A stretch of DNA of 64,000 nucleotides, from the NCBI RefSeq assembly GCF_008386565.1, contig NZ_VUKA01000001.1:992001-1056000 (forward strand), given 5' to 3'. Each line of letters starts with the position of its first letter. Position 1 is the first letter of the stretch. This DNA comes from Teichococcus oryzae. Its GTDB lineage: Bacteria; Pseudomonadota; Alphaproteobacteria; Acetobacterales; Acetobacteraceae. A model generated the notes under the pieces. It was not told the origin of the DNA. It did not search any database and saw only the letters and a list, made by a program, of their open reading frames with translations. The translations under genes and the position numbers were made by a program. Shown here piece after piece: positions 1 through 8,846 of the stretch.

Positions 1-1910
1 TCCCCCGGCACCGGGTGGCAGCAGCCGGCGAACTGCACGGCCATGCCGGCGACCAGGCCGGTGATGCCATGGCTCGCTTCCCGCCGCCGCTCGGTCCGCA
101 CCACCGTGGAGCCCGGCTTGCCGCGGGCGCGGGCCAGCGGCAGGTGGTCCATCGGCCGAGGCGGGCCGCGCAGTTCCGGGATGGCGGCGTGCAGCACTTC
201 GCGCGCGCCGATATTGCCATTGCCGACGGCGACGCAGAGATCCTCGAAGGAATTGTATTTCAGCGGCTTCAGCGCCGGTTCTACCAGCTTCTCGGCGAAG
301 TCGATGCCTTCCTGGCGGAAGGCGCGGGCGATGGCGCTGCGGCCGGTTTCGCCGAATTCGGAGCGCTGCCGGGCCATGACGAAGCGCTTGATGCGCGCCT
401 TGGCCTTGCCGGTGACCACGAAGCGTTCCCAGGCCGGGTTGGGCGTGCCGCCGCGCGCCGTGATGATCTCGACCTGGTCGCCATTCTCGAGCTGGTGGCG
501 CAGTGGCACGATGCGGCCATTGATCTTGGCGCCGACGCAGGCATCGCCCACCTGGCTGTGCACCTGATAGGCGAAGTCGATCGGCGTCGCGCCGCGCGGC
601 AGGGCGATCAGGTCGCCCTTGGGCGTGAAGCAGAACACCTGGTCCTGGTGCAGGGCGAGCTTGGTGTGCTCCAGGAAGTCCTGCGGCTCGGCGGCCGTTT
701 CCAGGATCTCCAGCAATTCCTTTACCCAGGGATAGCGGCGCTGCTTCGGCACCTCGGCGCCGGGATTGCCGCCCTGCTTGTACATCCAGTGCGCGGCGAC
801 GCCGTATTCGGCGATCTCGTGCATGTCGGGGGTGCGGATCTGCACCTCGATCTTGGCGTTGCGGCGCTCCGGCACGGTGACGCCGGTGTGCAGGGACTGG
901 TAGCCGTTGGGCTTCGGGGTGGAGATGTAGTCCTTGAAGCGGCCCGGCACCACGCGATAGCTGGAATGGATGGCGCCCAGCGTCGCGTAGCAATTCGCCT
1001 TGTCGGTGGTGACGATGCGGAAGGCCATGATGTCCGAGAGCTGCTCGAACTCCACCTTCTTCTCGTGCATCTTCATCCAGATGGAATAGGGCGACTTTTC
1101 GCGCCCCGTGACCTCCAGGATGGGAATGCCGGCTTCCGAGAGGTTCGCCCTCAGATCCGCGGAAATCTCGTCGATCAGGTCGGCGCCCTGGCCGCGCAGG
1201 AAGGCGAGGCGGGCGGTGATGGTCTGGTAGGCATCCGGCTGCAACTCGCGGAAGGACAGCGATTGCAATTCGGTCTTCACCGCATCCATGCCGATGCGCT
1301 GCGCCAGCGGGGCGTAGATCTCCATCGTCTCGCGGGCGATGCGGGCGCGGCTTTCCGGCTTCGGCTTGAAATGCAGCGTCCGCATGTTGTGCAGCCGGTC
1401 CGCGAGCTTCACCAGCAGCACGCGGATGTCCTCGCTCATGGCGAGGACCAGCTTGCGGAAATTCTCGGCCTGCTTGGTGCGCTCCGACTGCAGCTCCAGC
1501 CGGGTCAGCTTGGTGACGCCATCCACCAGTCGCGCAATGTCGCCACCGAAGCGGCGTTCCAGCTCGGCCAGGCTGTAGGTGGTGTCCTCCACCACGTCAT
1601 GCAGCAGGGCGGTGGCGATGGTCGCGGTGTCGAGGCGGTAGCCGGCGAGGATGCCGGCGACGGCCAGCGGATGGGTGATGTAGGGCTCGCCATTCTCCCG
1701 CGACTGGGAGGCATGGGCGGTGGCGGCGATGTTGTAGGCCGCCTCGATCAGCGCCTTGTCGGCGCGCGGGTCATAGGCGGCGACCCGCCGGGCGAGTTCC
1801 GTGCCCGGTGTCTCGATGACGGGAGGGTCGCTGACCGGCGCCCCGGCCAGGGCCGCCGCCGGGGGATGGTGGGGCGCGGCGGCGCCGACCGCCGCGTCAG
1901 GCGCCTGCAT
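1..1910 (-). CDS. Bifunctional (p)ppGpp synthetase/hydrolase, RSH family (3' end cut by window edge)
   Basis: Makes and degrades the stringent-response alarmone (p)ppGpp. Read on the minus strand from the ATG at 1910, 636 codons are present and the C-terminal end lies outside the window. The HD hydrolase domain is clear (HDVVEDT, HD pair at residues 104-105). A RelA/SpoT synthetase domain follows (for example REKSPYSIW), then a TGS domain starting near VFCFTPKGDLIALPRGATP, and the FAGCCHPVPG motif at the cut edge. An intact HD motif argues for a bifunctional Rel/SpoT enzyme rather than synthetase-only RelA. It follows rpoZ by about 60 bases and probably shares its transcript, as is common in proteobacteria. 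Confidence 0.95.
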   Translation of the reverse strand, partial: MQAPDAAVGAAAPHHPPAAALAGAPVSDPPVIETPGTELARRVAAYDPRADKALIEAAYNIAATAHASQSRENGEPYITHPLAVAGILAGYRLDTATIATALLHDVVEDTTYSLAELERRFGGDIARLVDGVTKLTRLELQSERTKQAENFRKLVLAMSEDIRVLLVKLADRLHNMRTLHFKPKPESRARIARETMEIYAPLAQRIGMDAVKTELQSLSFRELQPDAYQTITARLAFLRGQGADLIDEISADLRANLSEAGIPILEVTGREKSPYSIWMKMHEKKVEFEQLSDIMAFRIVTTDKANCYATLGAIHSSYRVVPGRFKDYISTPKPNGYQSLHTGVTVPERRNAKIEVQIRTPDMHEIAEYGVAAHWMYKQGGNPGAEVPKQRRYPWVKELLEILETAAEPQDFLEHTKLALHQDQVFCFTPKGDLIALPRGATPIDFAYQVHSQVGDACVGAKINGRIVPLRHQLENGDQVEIITARGGTPNPAWERFVVTGKAKARIKRFVMARQRSEFGETGRSAIARAFRQEGIDFAEKLVEPALKPLKYNSFEDLCVAVGNGNIGAREVLHAAIPELRGPPRPMDHLPLARARGKPGSTVVRTERRREASHGITGLVAGMAVQFAGCCHPVPG

Positions 1911-1971
1911 AACGGGGAAAAGGTCGATCCTGGCGCCGGTTTTCAAGCGCGCCCCGTCACGGGCGATCGGT

Positions 1972-2370
1972 TCAGCGACGCCCGCCGCCGCCCAGCTCGG
2001 CGGCGATGGCGGCCTCGATGTCGTCGGCCGAGAGGTCCTCGTTGCCGGTATCCGGCAGCGGCTCCTCGCTGACATCCATCACGCCGAAGATGTTCTCGTC
2101 GGTGGCGATCAGGTCGATCACCTCCTCCTCCACCGGCTCCGGCTCCGGCGCGCGCAGCAGGGACTTGATCAGGTCCTGCTCCAGCTCGGCCGGCTGCACG
2201 GTTTCCTCGGCGATCTCGCGCAGCGCCACAACGGGGTTCTTGTCGTTGTCGCGGTCCAGCGTCAGTTCCTCGCCCCGGCTGATGTTGCGCGCGCGCTGCG
2301 CGGCGATCAGCACCAGCTCAAAGCGGTTCGGGATCTTCAGGATGCAGTCTTCGACCGTGACGCGGGCCAT
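1972..2370 (-). CDS. rpoZ: RNA polymerase omega subunit
   Basis: Small RNA polymerase subunit that helps fold beta' and forms part of the ppGpp site. The protein is 132 aa and starts MARVTVEDC. The conserved core ([17 protein letters not shown]) spans residues 14-30, and an acidic tail rich in Glu/Asp occupies the last 60 residues, typical of the longer alphaproteobacterial form. The ATG at 2370 is chosen because the family starts MARVTVEDC; an in-frame upstream ATG at 2421 would add 17 unrelated residues. The gene sits directly upstream of the RSH gene. Confidence 0.96.
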   Translation of the reverse strand: MARVTVEDCILKIPNRFELVLIAAQRARNISRGEELTLDRDNDKNPVVALREIAEETVQPAELEQDLIKSLLRAPEPEPVEEEVIDLIATDENIFGVMDVSEEPLPDTGNEDLSADDIEAAIAAELGGGGRR

Positions 2371-2406
2371 GGGCGGCCTCCAAATGCAGAAAATGCTGAA
2401 CGCCTG

Positions 2407-2434
2407 AGATAGCCATCGCACCCGCGAAAGGCAA
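2407..2434 (-). promoter_or_regulatory. Candidate housekeeping promoter for rpoZ-RSH
   Basis: On the minus strand TTGCCT (2434-2429) is followed after 16 bases by CTATCT (2412-2407), within GGCTATCTC, which resembles the alphaproteobacterial -10 pattern. It lies 37 bases upstream of the rpoZ start. Inferred by eye only. Confidence 0.35.
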
Positions 2435-2466
2435 GTTTTCCGGGGATTCGGCGCGCCGGAAAGCCG

Positions 2467-2958
2467 TCAAAGCCGCTGCATGTCGGCCGGCGGCAGGCAG
2501 GCCAGCAGGGCCTCCACCGTTTCGCCGAGCCGCGGATGAACCCATCCCGGCGCCACCTCGGCCAGGGGCTCCAGCACGAAGCGGCGCAGATGGGCACGCG
2601 GATGCGGCAGCACCGGATCGGGGCTGTCCCGCACTGCCGCGCCCATGGCGATGATGTCGAGATCGAGGGTGCGCGGCGCGTTGGGATAAGGGCGCTGCCG
2701 GCCGGCCGCCTGTTCGATGTGCTGCAGGGCGGCCAGCAGGGCGGCGGGCTCCGCCATGCCCTCGCAGCGCGCGACGCCGTTGACGTACCAGGGGGCCCCC
2801 GATCCGGGCGGGTCCGGTTCGGTGAGCCACCAGCCGGACAGGGCGCCGAGGCGCAGCCCGGCGATGTTGTTCAGCGCGGCGGCGGCGGCGCGGCAGGTGG
2901 CCAGCGGCGCCGCGCCATCGGGGCCGGGCAGGTTGGCGCCCAGGGCTATCAGGATCAT
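2467..2958 (-). CDS. folK: 2-amino-4-hydroxy-6-hydroxymethyldihydropteridine diphosphokinase (HPPK)
   Basis: Transfers pyrophosphate from ATP to 6-hydroxymethyl-dihydropterin in folate synthesis. At 163 aa it is a usual length. Seen: the N-terminal strand MILIALGANL, the WYVNGVARCE segment, the family signature PRTLDLDII near residue 97, and LPHPRAHLRRFVLEPLAEVAP. It begins 29 bases after the molybdenum cofactor fusion gene on the same strand, so it may be transcribed with it, although the pathways differ beyond both handling pterins. Confidence 0.95.
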   Translation of the reverse strand: MILIALGANLPGPDGAAPLATCRAAAAALNNIAGLRLGALSGWWLTEPDPPGSGAPWYVNGVARCEGMAEPAALLAALQHIEQAAGRQRPYPNAPRTLDLDIIAMGAAVRDSPDPVLPHPRAHLRRFVLEPLAEVAPGWVHPRLGETVEALLACLPPADMQRL

Positions 2959-2987
2959 GGGGCTATCAGGATCATGAGGCGATCAGA

Positions 2988-4646
2988 TCATCCCGGCTGC
3001 CTGAAGTCCGGCGCCATCTTGAGGGCATCGGTGGTGTCGAAGTCGCGCAGCACCGCGTCATCCGACATTTCCACCTCCACCACCTTCTCGGCATATTTGC
3101 CGACCAGGTGCCGGGCGCCGACATCGCCGGTGATCTCCAGCATCTCGGGAATGAATTCTCGCGCCCACAGCATCGGATTGCCCTGCTTGCCGCGGAAGGT
3201 GGGCATCACGATGGAGCGGCCTTCCTCCGGGTCGAAGGCCGCCATCAGCCGGTCCAGCATGGCGCCCGTCACCAGCGGCATGTCGCCCAGGCAGACCAGC
3301 ACCCCCTCGACCTCCGGCGGCAGGGCGGCGAGGCCCGCCTTCAGGGAGCCCGACAGGCCCTCGGCGTAATCCTCCGTATGGGCGATCAGCACGGGGCGGC
3401 CGGCCAGCGCCTCCTCCACCCGCTGCGCCTCGTAGCCGGTGACGGCGATGACCGGGCGGGCGCGGCTTTCAAGCACGTTGTTCACCACCCGCACCACCAT
3501 CGGGACGCCGGCCTTGTCGGTCACCATCAGCTTGTTCAGCGGCGCCATGCGGCGGGAGCGGCCGGCGGCCAGCACCAATGCCGCCACCTGGCGCGGGCGC
3601 CGCGGCGCCACGCCGGAGGAAGCCTGCGCCGCGGCCTGTTCGCGCGGCAGCGGCCGCGTCTCGATCTCCTTCAACAGCCCGCCCACGCCCATTCCGGCGA
3701 TGTTGTTGCCATTCACCGGCAGGCCGGCGAACAGGCGTTGCAGCACCCAGTCGAAGCCGTTGAGCTTGGGCGAGCGGGCGCAACCCGGCAGCACCAGCGC
3801 CGGAATGTTGCCCAGCGCGCCGAGGCAGATCAGGTTGCCCGGGTCCACCGGCATGCCGAAATGCTCGATATGCCCGCCGGCCCTGACAATGGCCGCCGGG
3901 CCGGCGTCGCGCCGGTCCACCACGGCCGAGGCGCCGGCCACCAGCAGCAACTCGGCGCCCATGCGCTTCAGCCGGCCCAGCGCCTCGGCAATCGCGCCTT
4001 CCTCGTGCCGGCAGCGGATGGGGGGCAGCAGGGAGCCGGACAGGGCGGTGATGCGCGCCTCGGTGGCCGCCACCGTGCCCTCCAGGATGCTGTCCTTCAG
4101 CCCCGGCAGCTCGCTCAGCACCAGCCCGACCTTCAGCGGGCGGAAGGGATGCACCGCCAGCGCCCTGCCGCCGCGCGCCACCACCTCGGCCAGTTGCAGG
4201 GCGGCGGCGGGGGCGGAGAAGGGGATCACCTTCACCGTCGCCAGCATCTCCCGCGCGGAGACAGGGGTATGGTTCGGCAGGGTGGCGAGGGTCAGGCTCT
4301 CATCCAGGCGGTTGAGCCGGTTGACCAGCGCCTCATCCACCACGAACAGCCCGGCGGCATCGGCCAGGATGTTGACGCGGCCGGTCGCGGCGCGGGAACG
4401 GGCCAGGAGGGGCCCGAGCAGCGCCTCGCCCAGGCGTTGCGCCGCCTCGTCTTCCGGGATGTCGCCGGGCTCCAGCCGGGCGGCGATGATCTCGCCATGG
4501 CCGGTGGCCCGCAGCGCCGCCAGGGCGGCGGCGTCCAGCACCGTGCCCTTCTTCAGCACGCGCGGGGAGGTGCCTTCCGGCAGGCGGATGGTGTGCGCCA
4601 GGATCGCGCCCTCGGCTTCGGCGAGGGGAGTGGGGCCAAACTTCAT
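2988..4646 (-). CDS. MoeA/MogA-like molybdopterin-binding domain fused to MocA-type nucleotidyltransferase
   Basis: Predicted maker of the dinucleotide form of molybdenum cofactor, probably the cytidine form used by CO dehydrogenase/xanthine dehydrogenase enzymes. Of 552 aa, residues 1 to about 335 form a molybdopterin-binding domain (MKFGPTPLAEAEGAILAHT; VVDEALVNRLN). Residues from about 350 form a MobA-like NTP transferase, with the nucleotide loop LVLAAGRSRRM and VCLGDMPLVT carrying the metal-binding Asp. The start overlaps the stop of the XdhC-like gene (ATGA), showing translational coupling in a cofactor maturation operon. CTP rather than GTP preference is inferred from family and context. 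Confidence 0.9.
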   Translation of the reverse strand: MKFGPTPLAEAEGAILAHTIRLPEGTSPRVLKKGTVLDAAALAALRATGHGEIIAARLEPGDIPEDEAAQRLGEALLGPLLARSRAATGRVNILADAAGLFVVDEALVNRLNRLDESLTLATLPNHTPVSAREMLATVKVIPFSAPAAALQLAEVVARGGRALAVHPFRPLKVGLVLSELPGLKDSILEGTVAATEARITALSGSLLPPIRCRHEEGAIAEALGRLKRMGAELLLVAGASAVVDRRDAGPAAIVRAGGHIEHFGMPVDPGNLICLGALGNIPALVLPGCARSPKLNGFDWVLQRLFAGLPVNGNNIAGMGVGGLLKEIETRPLPREQAAAQASSGVAPRRPRQVAALVLAAGRSRRMAPLNKLMVTDKAGVPMVVRVVNNVLESRARPVIAVTGYEAQRVEEALAGRPVLIAHTEDYAEGLSGSLKAGLAALPPEVEGVLVCLGDMPLVTGAMLDRLMAAFDPEEGRSIVMPTFRGKQGNPMLWAREFIPEMLEITGDVGARHLVGKYAEKVVEVEMSDDAVLRDFDTTDALKMAPDFRQPG

Positions 4647-5350
4647 GCGCGCTCCGCCAGGGCGGCACCGCGCCGCTTCGCCACGATCTCCGCCATGACC
4701 GAGAGGGCAATCTCGGGCGCGGTGACGGCATTGATGGAAAGCCCGACCGGCGCCGCGATGCGGGCGGTCTGCTCCGGGGTCAGCCCGGCCCCGGCCAGCC
4801 GGTCGAGCCGCTTGGCATGGGTCCGGCGGCTGCCCAGGGCGCCGATATAGAAGGCGGGGGACCGCAGCGCCACTTCCAGCGCCGGATCGTCCAGCTTCGG
4901 ATCATGCGTCAGGGTGACCACGGCGGTGCGGCTGTCGGGCGCGAGGCGTTCCATCGCCTCGTCCGGCCATTCATCCACCAGGGTCACGCCGGCGCCGAAG
5001 CGTTCCTCCGTGGCGAAGGCGCGCCGCGGGTCCACCACGACCACGGCGAAGCCGAGGCCGCGCGCCATCGGCACCAGCGCCTGCGCCACATGCACCGCGC
5101 CCACCACGATCAGCCGCAGCGGCGGGTTGTGCGGCTGGATGAACCAGGCGGCGCCGTCATGCTCGACATTGGCGGCGCGGTCGGCGGCGAGGGCCGCCTC
5201 GGCGGCTTCCGTCAAAGGGGCGGGCAAGGGAGTGGGGGCCGCGTCCTCGGGATGGAGGTGCTGCGCGCCGTCGGAAAGCCGGGTCAGCAGCGCCACGGGC
5301 CGCCCGGCGGCGCGCGCCGATTGCAGCCGTGCCAGCAGGTCCGCCTTCAC
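4643..5350 (-). CDS. XdhC family protein, C-terminal Rossmann-domain half
   Basis: XdhC-type chaperones bind sulfurated molybdenum cofactor and deliver it to molybdenum hydroxylases. This 235-aa protein carries the XdhC Rossmann domain: LIVVGAVHVAQALVPMARGL, PRRAFATEERF, VVTLTHDPKLDDPAL and FYIGALGSRRTHAKR are family landmarks, followed by RIAAPVGLSINAVTAPEIA. The first 65 or so residues resemble little more than a linker. The Cys-containing N-terminal XdhC/CoxI half is encoded by the preceding overlapping gene, so together the two equal one normal XdhC. Confidence 0.9.
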   Translation of the reverse strand: MKADLLARLQSARAAGRPVALLTRLSDGAQHLHPEDAAPTPLPAPLTEAAEAALAADRAANVEHDGAAWFIQPHNPPLRLIVVGAVHVAQALVPMARGLGFAVVVVDPRRAFATEERFGAGVTLVDEWPDEAMERLAPDSRTAVVTLTHDPKLDDPALEVALRSPAFYIGALGSRRTHAKRLDRLAGAGLTPEQTARIAAPVGLSINAVTAPEIALSVMAEIVAKRRGAALAERA

Positions 5351-5667
5351 GCCAGCTTCTCCACGAACACCTTCAGCTTGCCGCCACAGGCGAGGCCGAC
5401 TTCCCAGGCGCGCTCGTCGCTGATGCCGAAATCGAGCAGCTGCGGCGCGCCGGTCTCCATGGTCTTGCGCGCCGCGTCGGCCACCGCGCCCTCGATGCAG
5501 CCGCCGGACACGCTGCCGGCCAGCCGGCCGCCCGCCGTCACCGCGAGCTGCGAGCCGGCCGGGCGGGGCGAGCTGCCCCAGGTTTCCACCACCGTCGCCA
5601 GCGCCACCGTCTCGCCTTCAGCCAGCCAGCCGGCGGCGGTGGCGAGGATGTCTTCCTGATCGCTCAT
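5347..5667 (-). CDS. XdhC family protein, N-terminal XdhC/CoxI half
   Basis: About 106 aa forming the XdhC/CoxI domain only: WLAEGETVALATVVETWGSS, then PAGSQLAV and GSVSGGCIEGAV with the conserved Cys. The stop overlaps the next gene's start by four bases (ATGA), so the two halves are probably made in equal amounts. The start at 5667 (MSDQEDILA) is preferred on family resemblance; an ATG at 5682 would add five residues (MGTEA). The role is molybdenum cofactor insertion together with the Rossmann half. Confidence 0.9.
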   Translation of the reverse strand: MSDQEDILATAAGWLAEGETVALATVVETWGSSPRPAGSQLAVTAGGRLAGSVSGGCIEGAVADAARKTMETGAPQLLDFGISDERAWEVGLACGGKLKVFVEKLA

Positions 5668-5693
5668 CGCTTCTGTTCCCATCCCATCCGGGC

Positions 5694-6881
5694 TCAGCGC
5701 CCCGGCCGCATCCCCTGCGGCCGTGCCGACAAGGTCTGCACCAGGGCGCGCAGGCTGTCGATGTTGTGGACCGGACGGTGCTCATGCACCAGGGGCAGCA
5801 TGACGCGGATGCCCTGGGAGCGGGGCTGGAAGCCGGCGAAGCGCAGCAGCGGGTTCAGCCAGACCAGCCGGCGGCAGGAATGGCGCAGGCGCTCGGTGGC
5901 CGCGCCGAGGCGCGCCAACTCCTCCGGCCCACCGCGCTCCAGCCCGTCGGTGATCAGCAGCACCACGGCGCCCTGGCCGAGCACGCGGCGCGACCAGTGC
6001 TTGTTGAACAATTCCAGCGCCTCCCCGATGCGGGTGCCGCCGGACCAGTCGGGCACGATGTGGCTTACCATCTGGAACGCCGCCTCCGGGTCCCGGTGGC
6101 GCAGTTGCCTGGTGATGTTGGTCAGCCGGGTGCCGAACAGGAAGCAGGAAACGCGGTCGCGGTCATTGGTGACGGCGTGCAGGAAATGCATCAGCACCTG
6201 GGCGTAGCGGCCCATGCTGCCCGAGATGTCGCACAGCACCACCAGCGGTGGCGGGCGCACCACCCGCTGCATGCGGCGCAGTTCCAGGATCTCCCCGCCC
6301 TGGCGCAGGCTGTGCTTCATCGTGGCCCGGAGGTCGGCGCGGCTGCCGGCCGGATGGGGGCGGAAGCGGCGGGTCGGGCGCTCGTCCAGCGGCAGGGTCA
6401 GCTTGCGGATCTCGGTCTTGGCGGCGGCGATCTGCGCCGCGTCCATGGCGTCGAAATCCATCCTCCGCAGCGTTTCGGTGGCGCTGACGGTCAGCGTCGC
6501 GTCGATCTCCTGCTGCTCGCGCGGTGGCGGCGGCGGGATGGGGCGGTTGGCGGTCAGCGCTTCCGCCAGGCGCCGGGCGCCGGGGCCGGGTTTGGGCGGC
6601 GGCTTGCCCCCGGACAGGGCATCCATGGCGGCGGCATGGCGACCGGCCTCCGGGTCGCGCCACCAGAGCAGGAAGGCATGGTCGAAGATCTCCGCATGCT
6701 CGTGCCGGTGCACCATGGTGGCGCGTAGCGCGGCGCGAAGTTGCTTGCGGTCGCCGATCTCGATGCGGCGCAAAGCCTCGGCGCCGGCCAGCAACTCGGC
6801 GGGTCCGACCGGCAGCCCGGCACGGCGCAGGAGTCGCCCGAAGCCGAGCAGGTTCTCCGCTAGTTGCCGCCCTTCGCTCAT
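5694..6881 (-). CDS. coxE: CoxE-like VWA domain protein
   Basis: The CoxE family works with the CoxD AAA+ ATPase in maturation of the Mo (Mo-Cu in form I) site of CO dehydrogenase-type enzymes. This protein is 395 aa. The N-terminal helical half contains a proline-rich stretch (RPIPPPPPREQ). The C-terminal von Willebrand A domain starts about residue 225 with the metal-ion adhesion motif DISGSMGRY, followed by WSGGTRIGEAL and LITDGLERG. It lies 19 bases after coxD and just before the XdhC halves, reproducing the classic coxDEF arrangement. Confidence 0.92.
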   Translation of the reverse strand: MSEGRQLAENLLGFGRLLRRAGLPVGPAELLAGAEALRRIEIGDRKQLRAALRATMVHRHEHAEIFDHAFLLWWRDPEAGRHAAAMDALSGGKPPPKPGPGARRLAEALTANRPIPPPPPREQQEIDATLTVSATETLRRMDFDAMDAAQIAAAKTEIRKLTLPLDERPTRRFRPHPAGSRADLRATMKHSLRQGGEILELRRMQRVVRPPPLVVLCDISGSMGRYAQVLMHFLHAVTNDRDRVSCFLFGTRLTNITRQLRHRDPEAAFQMVSHIVPDWSGGTRIGEALELFNKHWSRRVLGQGAVVLLITDGLERGGPEELARLGAATERLRHSCRRLVWLNPLLRFAGFQPRSQGIRVMLPLVHEHRPVHNIDSLRALVQTLSARPQGMRPGR

Positions 6882-6900
6882 GTCCAGGAAGAAGCCATGG

Positions 6901-7845
6901 TCAGAAGGGCAGGGCGGGCCGCGGCGTGGCGGCGTCCCGGGCCGTTTCGACCAGCTTCGCCGCTTCCTCGCCGCGCAGCTTGGCGATGTCGTCCTGGTAT
7001 TTCAGCAGGGCGCCAAGGGTTTCCTCCACCAGCACCGGCTCCAACTCGCGCGCGTCGAGGGCGTTCAGGGCGGCCGCCCAGTCGATGGTCTCGGCGACTC
7101 CGGGATATTTAAAGAAATCCCCCGCCCGCACCGCCTGCACGAAGGCCACCACCTGCGCCGACAACTGCTCCGGCAGGTCCGGCAGGCGGGAGCGCAGGAT
7201 GGCACGCTCGCGCGCCGCGTCGGGATAATCCACCCATTGGTAGAGGCAGCGGCGGCGGATCGCGTCATGCACCTCCCGCGTGCGGTTGCTGGTCAGCACC
7301 ACCACGGGTGGTGTCTCGGCGCGGATCGTGCCGATCTCGGGGATGGAAAGCTGGAAATCGGCCAGGATCTCCAGCAGGAACGCCTCGAACGGCTCGTCCG
7401 CGCGGTCCAGCTCGTCGATCAGCAGCACGGCGGGGGAGCCGGACAGGGCCGACAGCAAGGGCCGCTCCTGCAGGAAGCGGCGGTCATAGATGCCGTCCTC
7501 CAGCGCGGCGCGGCCGGCTTCGCTGCCGGCCTCGCCCGCGGCCTCCGCCAGGCGGATCGCCATCAGCTGGCGCGCATGGTTCCACTCATAGGCGGCGGCG
7601 GAAAGGTCGAGCCCGTCATAGCATTGCAACCGCACCAGCCGCCGATCCAGGCCCTTGGCCAGCACCTTGGCGATTTCCGTCTTGCCGGTGCCGGGCTCGC
7701 CTTCCAGGAAAAGCGGCCGGCCCATGGCGAGCGCCAGATGCACGGTGGTGGCCAGTGCGCGGTCGGCCACATAGCCGCCGGCCGCCAGCAGCGCCTCGGT
7801 TTCCGCGACGCTGCTGGGCATTGAAGGGGCCGGAAGCGGGGACAT
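6901..7845 (-). CDS. coxD: MoxR/CoxD-type AAA+ ATPase
   Basis: An AAA+ chaperone predicted to remodel the apo large subunit during cofactor maturation, in partnership with the VWA protein encoded next. The protein is 314 aa. Walker A is GEPGTGKTEIAK near residue 49, Walker B is VLLIDELDRAD, sensor 1 lies in VVLTSNRTREVHDA, and the arginine-rich RRRCLYQWVDYP segment is typical of MoxR proteins. The start lies three bases from the coxG stop, so the genes are tightly coupled. Confidence 0.93.
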   Translation of the reverse strand: MSPLPAPSMPSSVAETEALLAAGGYVADRALATTVHLALAMGRPLFLEGEPGTGKTEIAKVLAKGLDRRLVRLQCYDGLDLSAAAYEWNHARQLMAIRLAEAAGEAGSEAGRAALEDGIYDRRFLQERPLLSALSGSPAVLLIDELDRADEPFEAFLLEILADFQLSIPEIGTIRAETPPVVVLTSNRTREVHDAIRRRCLYQWVDYPDAARERAILRSRLPDLPEQLSAQVVAFVQAVRAGDFFKYPGVAETIDWAAALNALDARELEPVLVEETLGALLKYQDDIAKLRGEEAAKLVETARDAATPRPALPF

Positions 7846-7848
7846 GGC

Positions 7849-8685
7849 TCAGCCCAGCACGAACAACAGGAACAGGATCACCAGCCAGACGGCCGAGCCG
7901 ATCCAGAACACGATCGGGAAGCCCATGATCTCGTCCGGCATCAGCGCGAAGATCGAAATCGGCTGCGGCGGCGGCGGGGCGGGGCGGTGCCGCGTGGGGG
8001 CGCCGGGCGTTGTCACGGGGGCGGGGCGGCCGCCCGGCGGGGTTTCCCCGGCATGCTCCGCCAGGCCGGCGCCGATCAGCGTGGCGGCGCCCAGGCGCTC
8101 GGTGGTGGAGGTGTCGCCGATCTCCGTGCCGGGCGCCGGCGTCGGCGCGGTGCCTTCCGGCAGGTCGGGTCCGGAGGGACGGGGCGCGGCGGGCTCGCCG
8201 GCCGGGCCCCGGGGCGCCTCGGCGGTGGCCTCCGGGGCGGCCTCCGGCGCGACCGTGGCCGCGAAACGGTTGAAGAACTGGTCGGCCATCTGCTTGGCGG
8301 TGCTGTCGATCAGGCGTGCGCCGAGCTGCGCCATCTTGCCGCCCACCTGCGCCTTCACCGCGTATTTCAGCAGGGTGGATTGCGGGCCCAACTCCTCCAG
8401 GCTCACATCGGCACCGCCCTTGGCGAAGCCCATGGCGCCGCCATTGCCTTCGCCGCTGATGGTGTAGGAAGCGGGCGGATTGAGGTTCTCCAGCTTCACC
8501 TTGCCATTGAAGCGGGCGGCCATGGGGCCGATCTTGATGGCAACGCGGGCCTGCATCGAATCATCGCCCGTCTTCTCGATGGATTCGCATCCCGGGATCG
8601 AGGCCCGCAGCACCTCGGGGTCGTTCAGCCCTTCCCAAACGACCTGCCGCGACGCGGCGATTGTGCGCTCACCCGTCATTTCCAT
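7849..8685 (-). CDS. coxG: CoxG-like SRPBCC protein with C-terminal membrane anchor
   Basis: CoxG proteins recruit CO dehydrogenase-type enzymes to the membrane. In 278 aa, residues 1 to about 150 form the SRPBCC lipid-binding fold (MTGERTIAASRQVVWEGLND; LRASIPGCESIEK; KVKLENLNPPASYTISGEG). A low-complexity Ala/Pro linker of about 90 residues follows, and then one hydrophobic helix at the extreme C-terminus (IVFWIGSAVWLVILFLLFVLG region). It is the first gene of the cox maturation operon on this strand; nothing upstream on the same strand is adjacent. Confidence 0.92.
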   Translation of the reverse strand: MEMTGERTIAASRQVVWEGLNDPEVLRASIPGCESIEKTGDDSMQARVAIKIGPMAARFNGKVKLENLNPPASYTISGEGNGGAMGFAKGGADVSLEELGPQSTLLKYAVKAQVGGKMAQLGARLIDSTAKQMADQFFNRFAATVAPEAAPEATAEAPRGPAGEPAAPRPSGPDLPEGTAPTPAPGTEIGDTSTTERLGAATLIGAGLAEHAGETPPGGRPAPVTTPGAPTRHRPAPPPPQPISIFALMPDEIMGFPIVFWIGSAVWLVILFLLFVLG

Positions 8686-8846
8686 GGTGCGTCTCCCTTT
8701 CTCTGCCCGATCCCGAAGTGGCGGGATCCCCTGGAGGGCCTGTCCGGCCCCTGCCTGTCTGATGAAGCCTTACGGCCAAGCCCGAAGCTGCAAGCTAGGA
8801 CGCATGACGGAAACGGGAAAGGGCGGGAGGGCCGGAAGGTTGCGGC

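Noticed and set aside
15-2072. Long plus-strand open frame (685 codons)
   Set aside because: Antisense to the RSH gene; its translation is Gly/Ala/Arg/His-rich with no domain, as expected from codon bias in GC-rich DNA.
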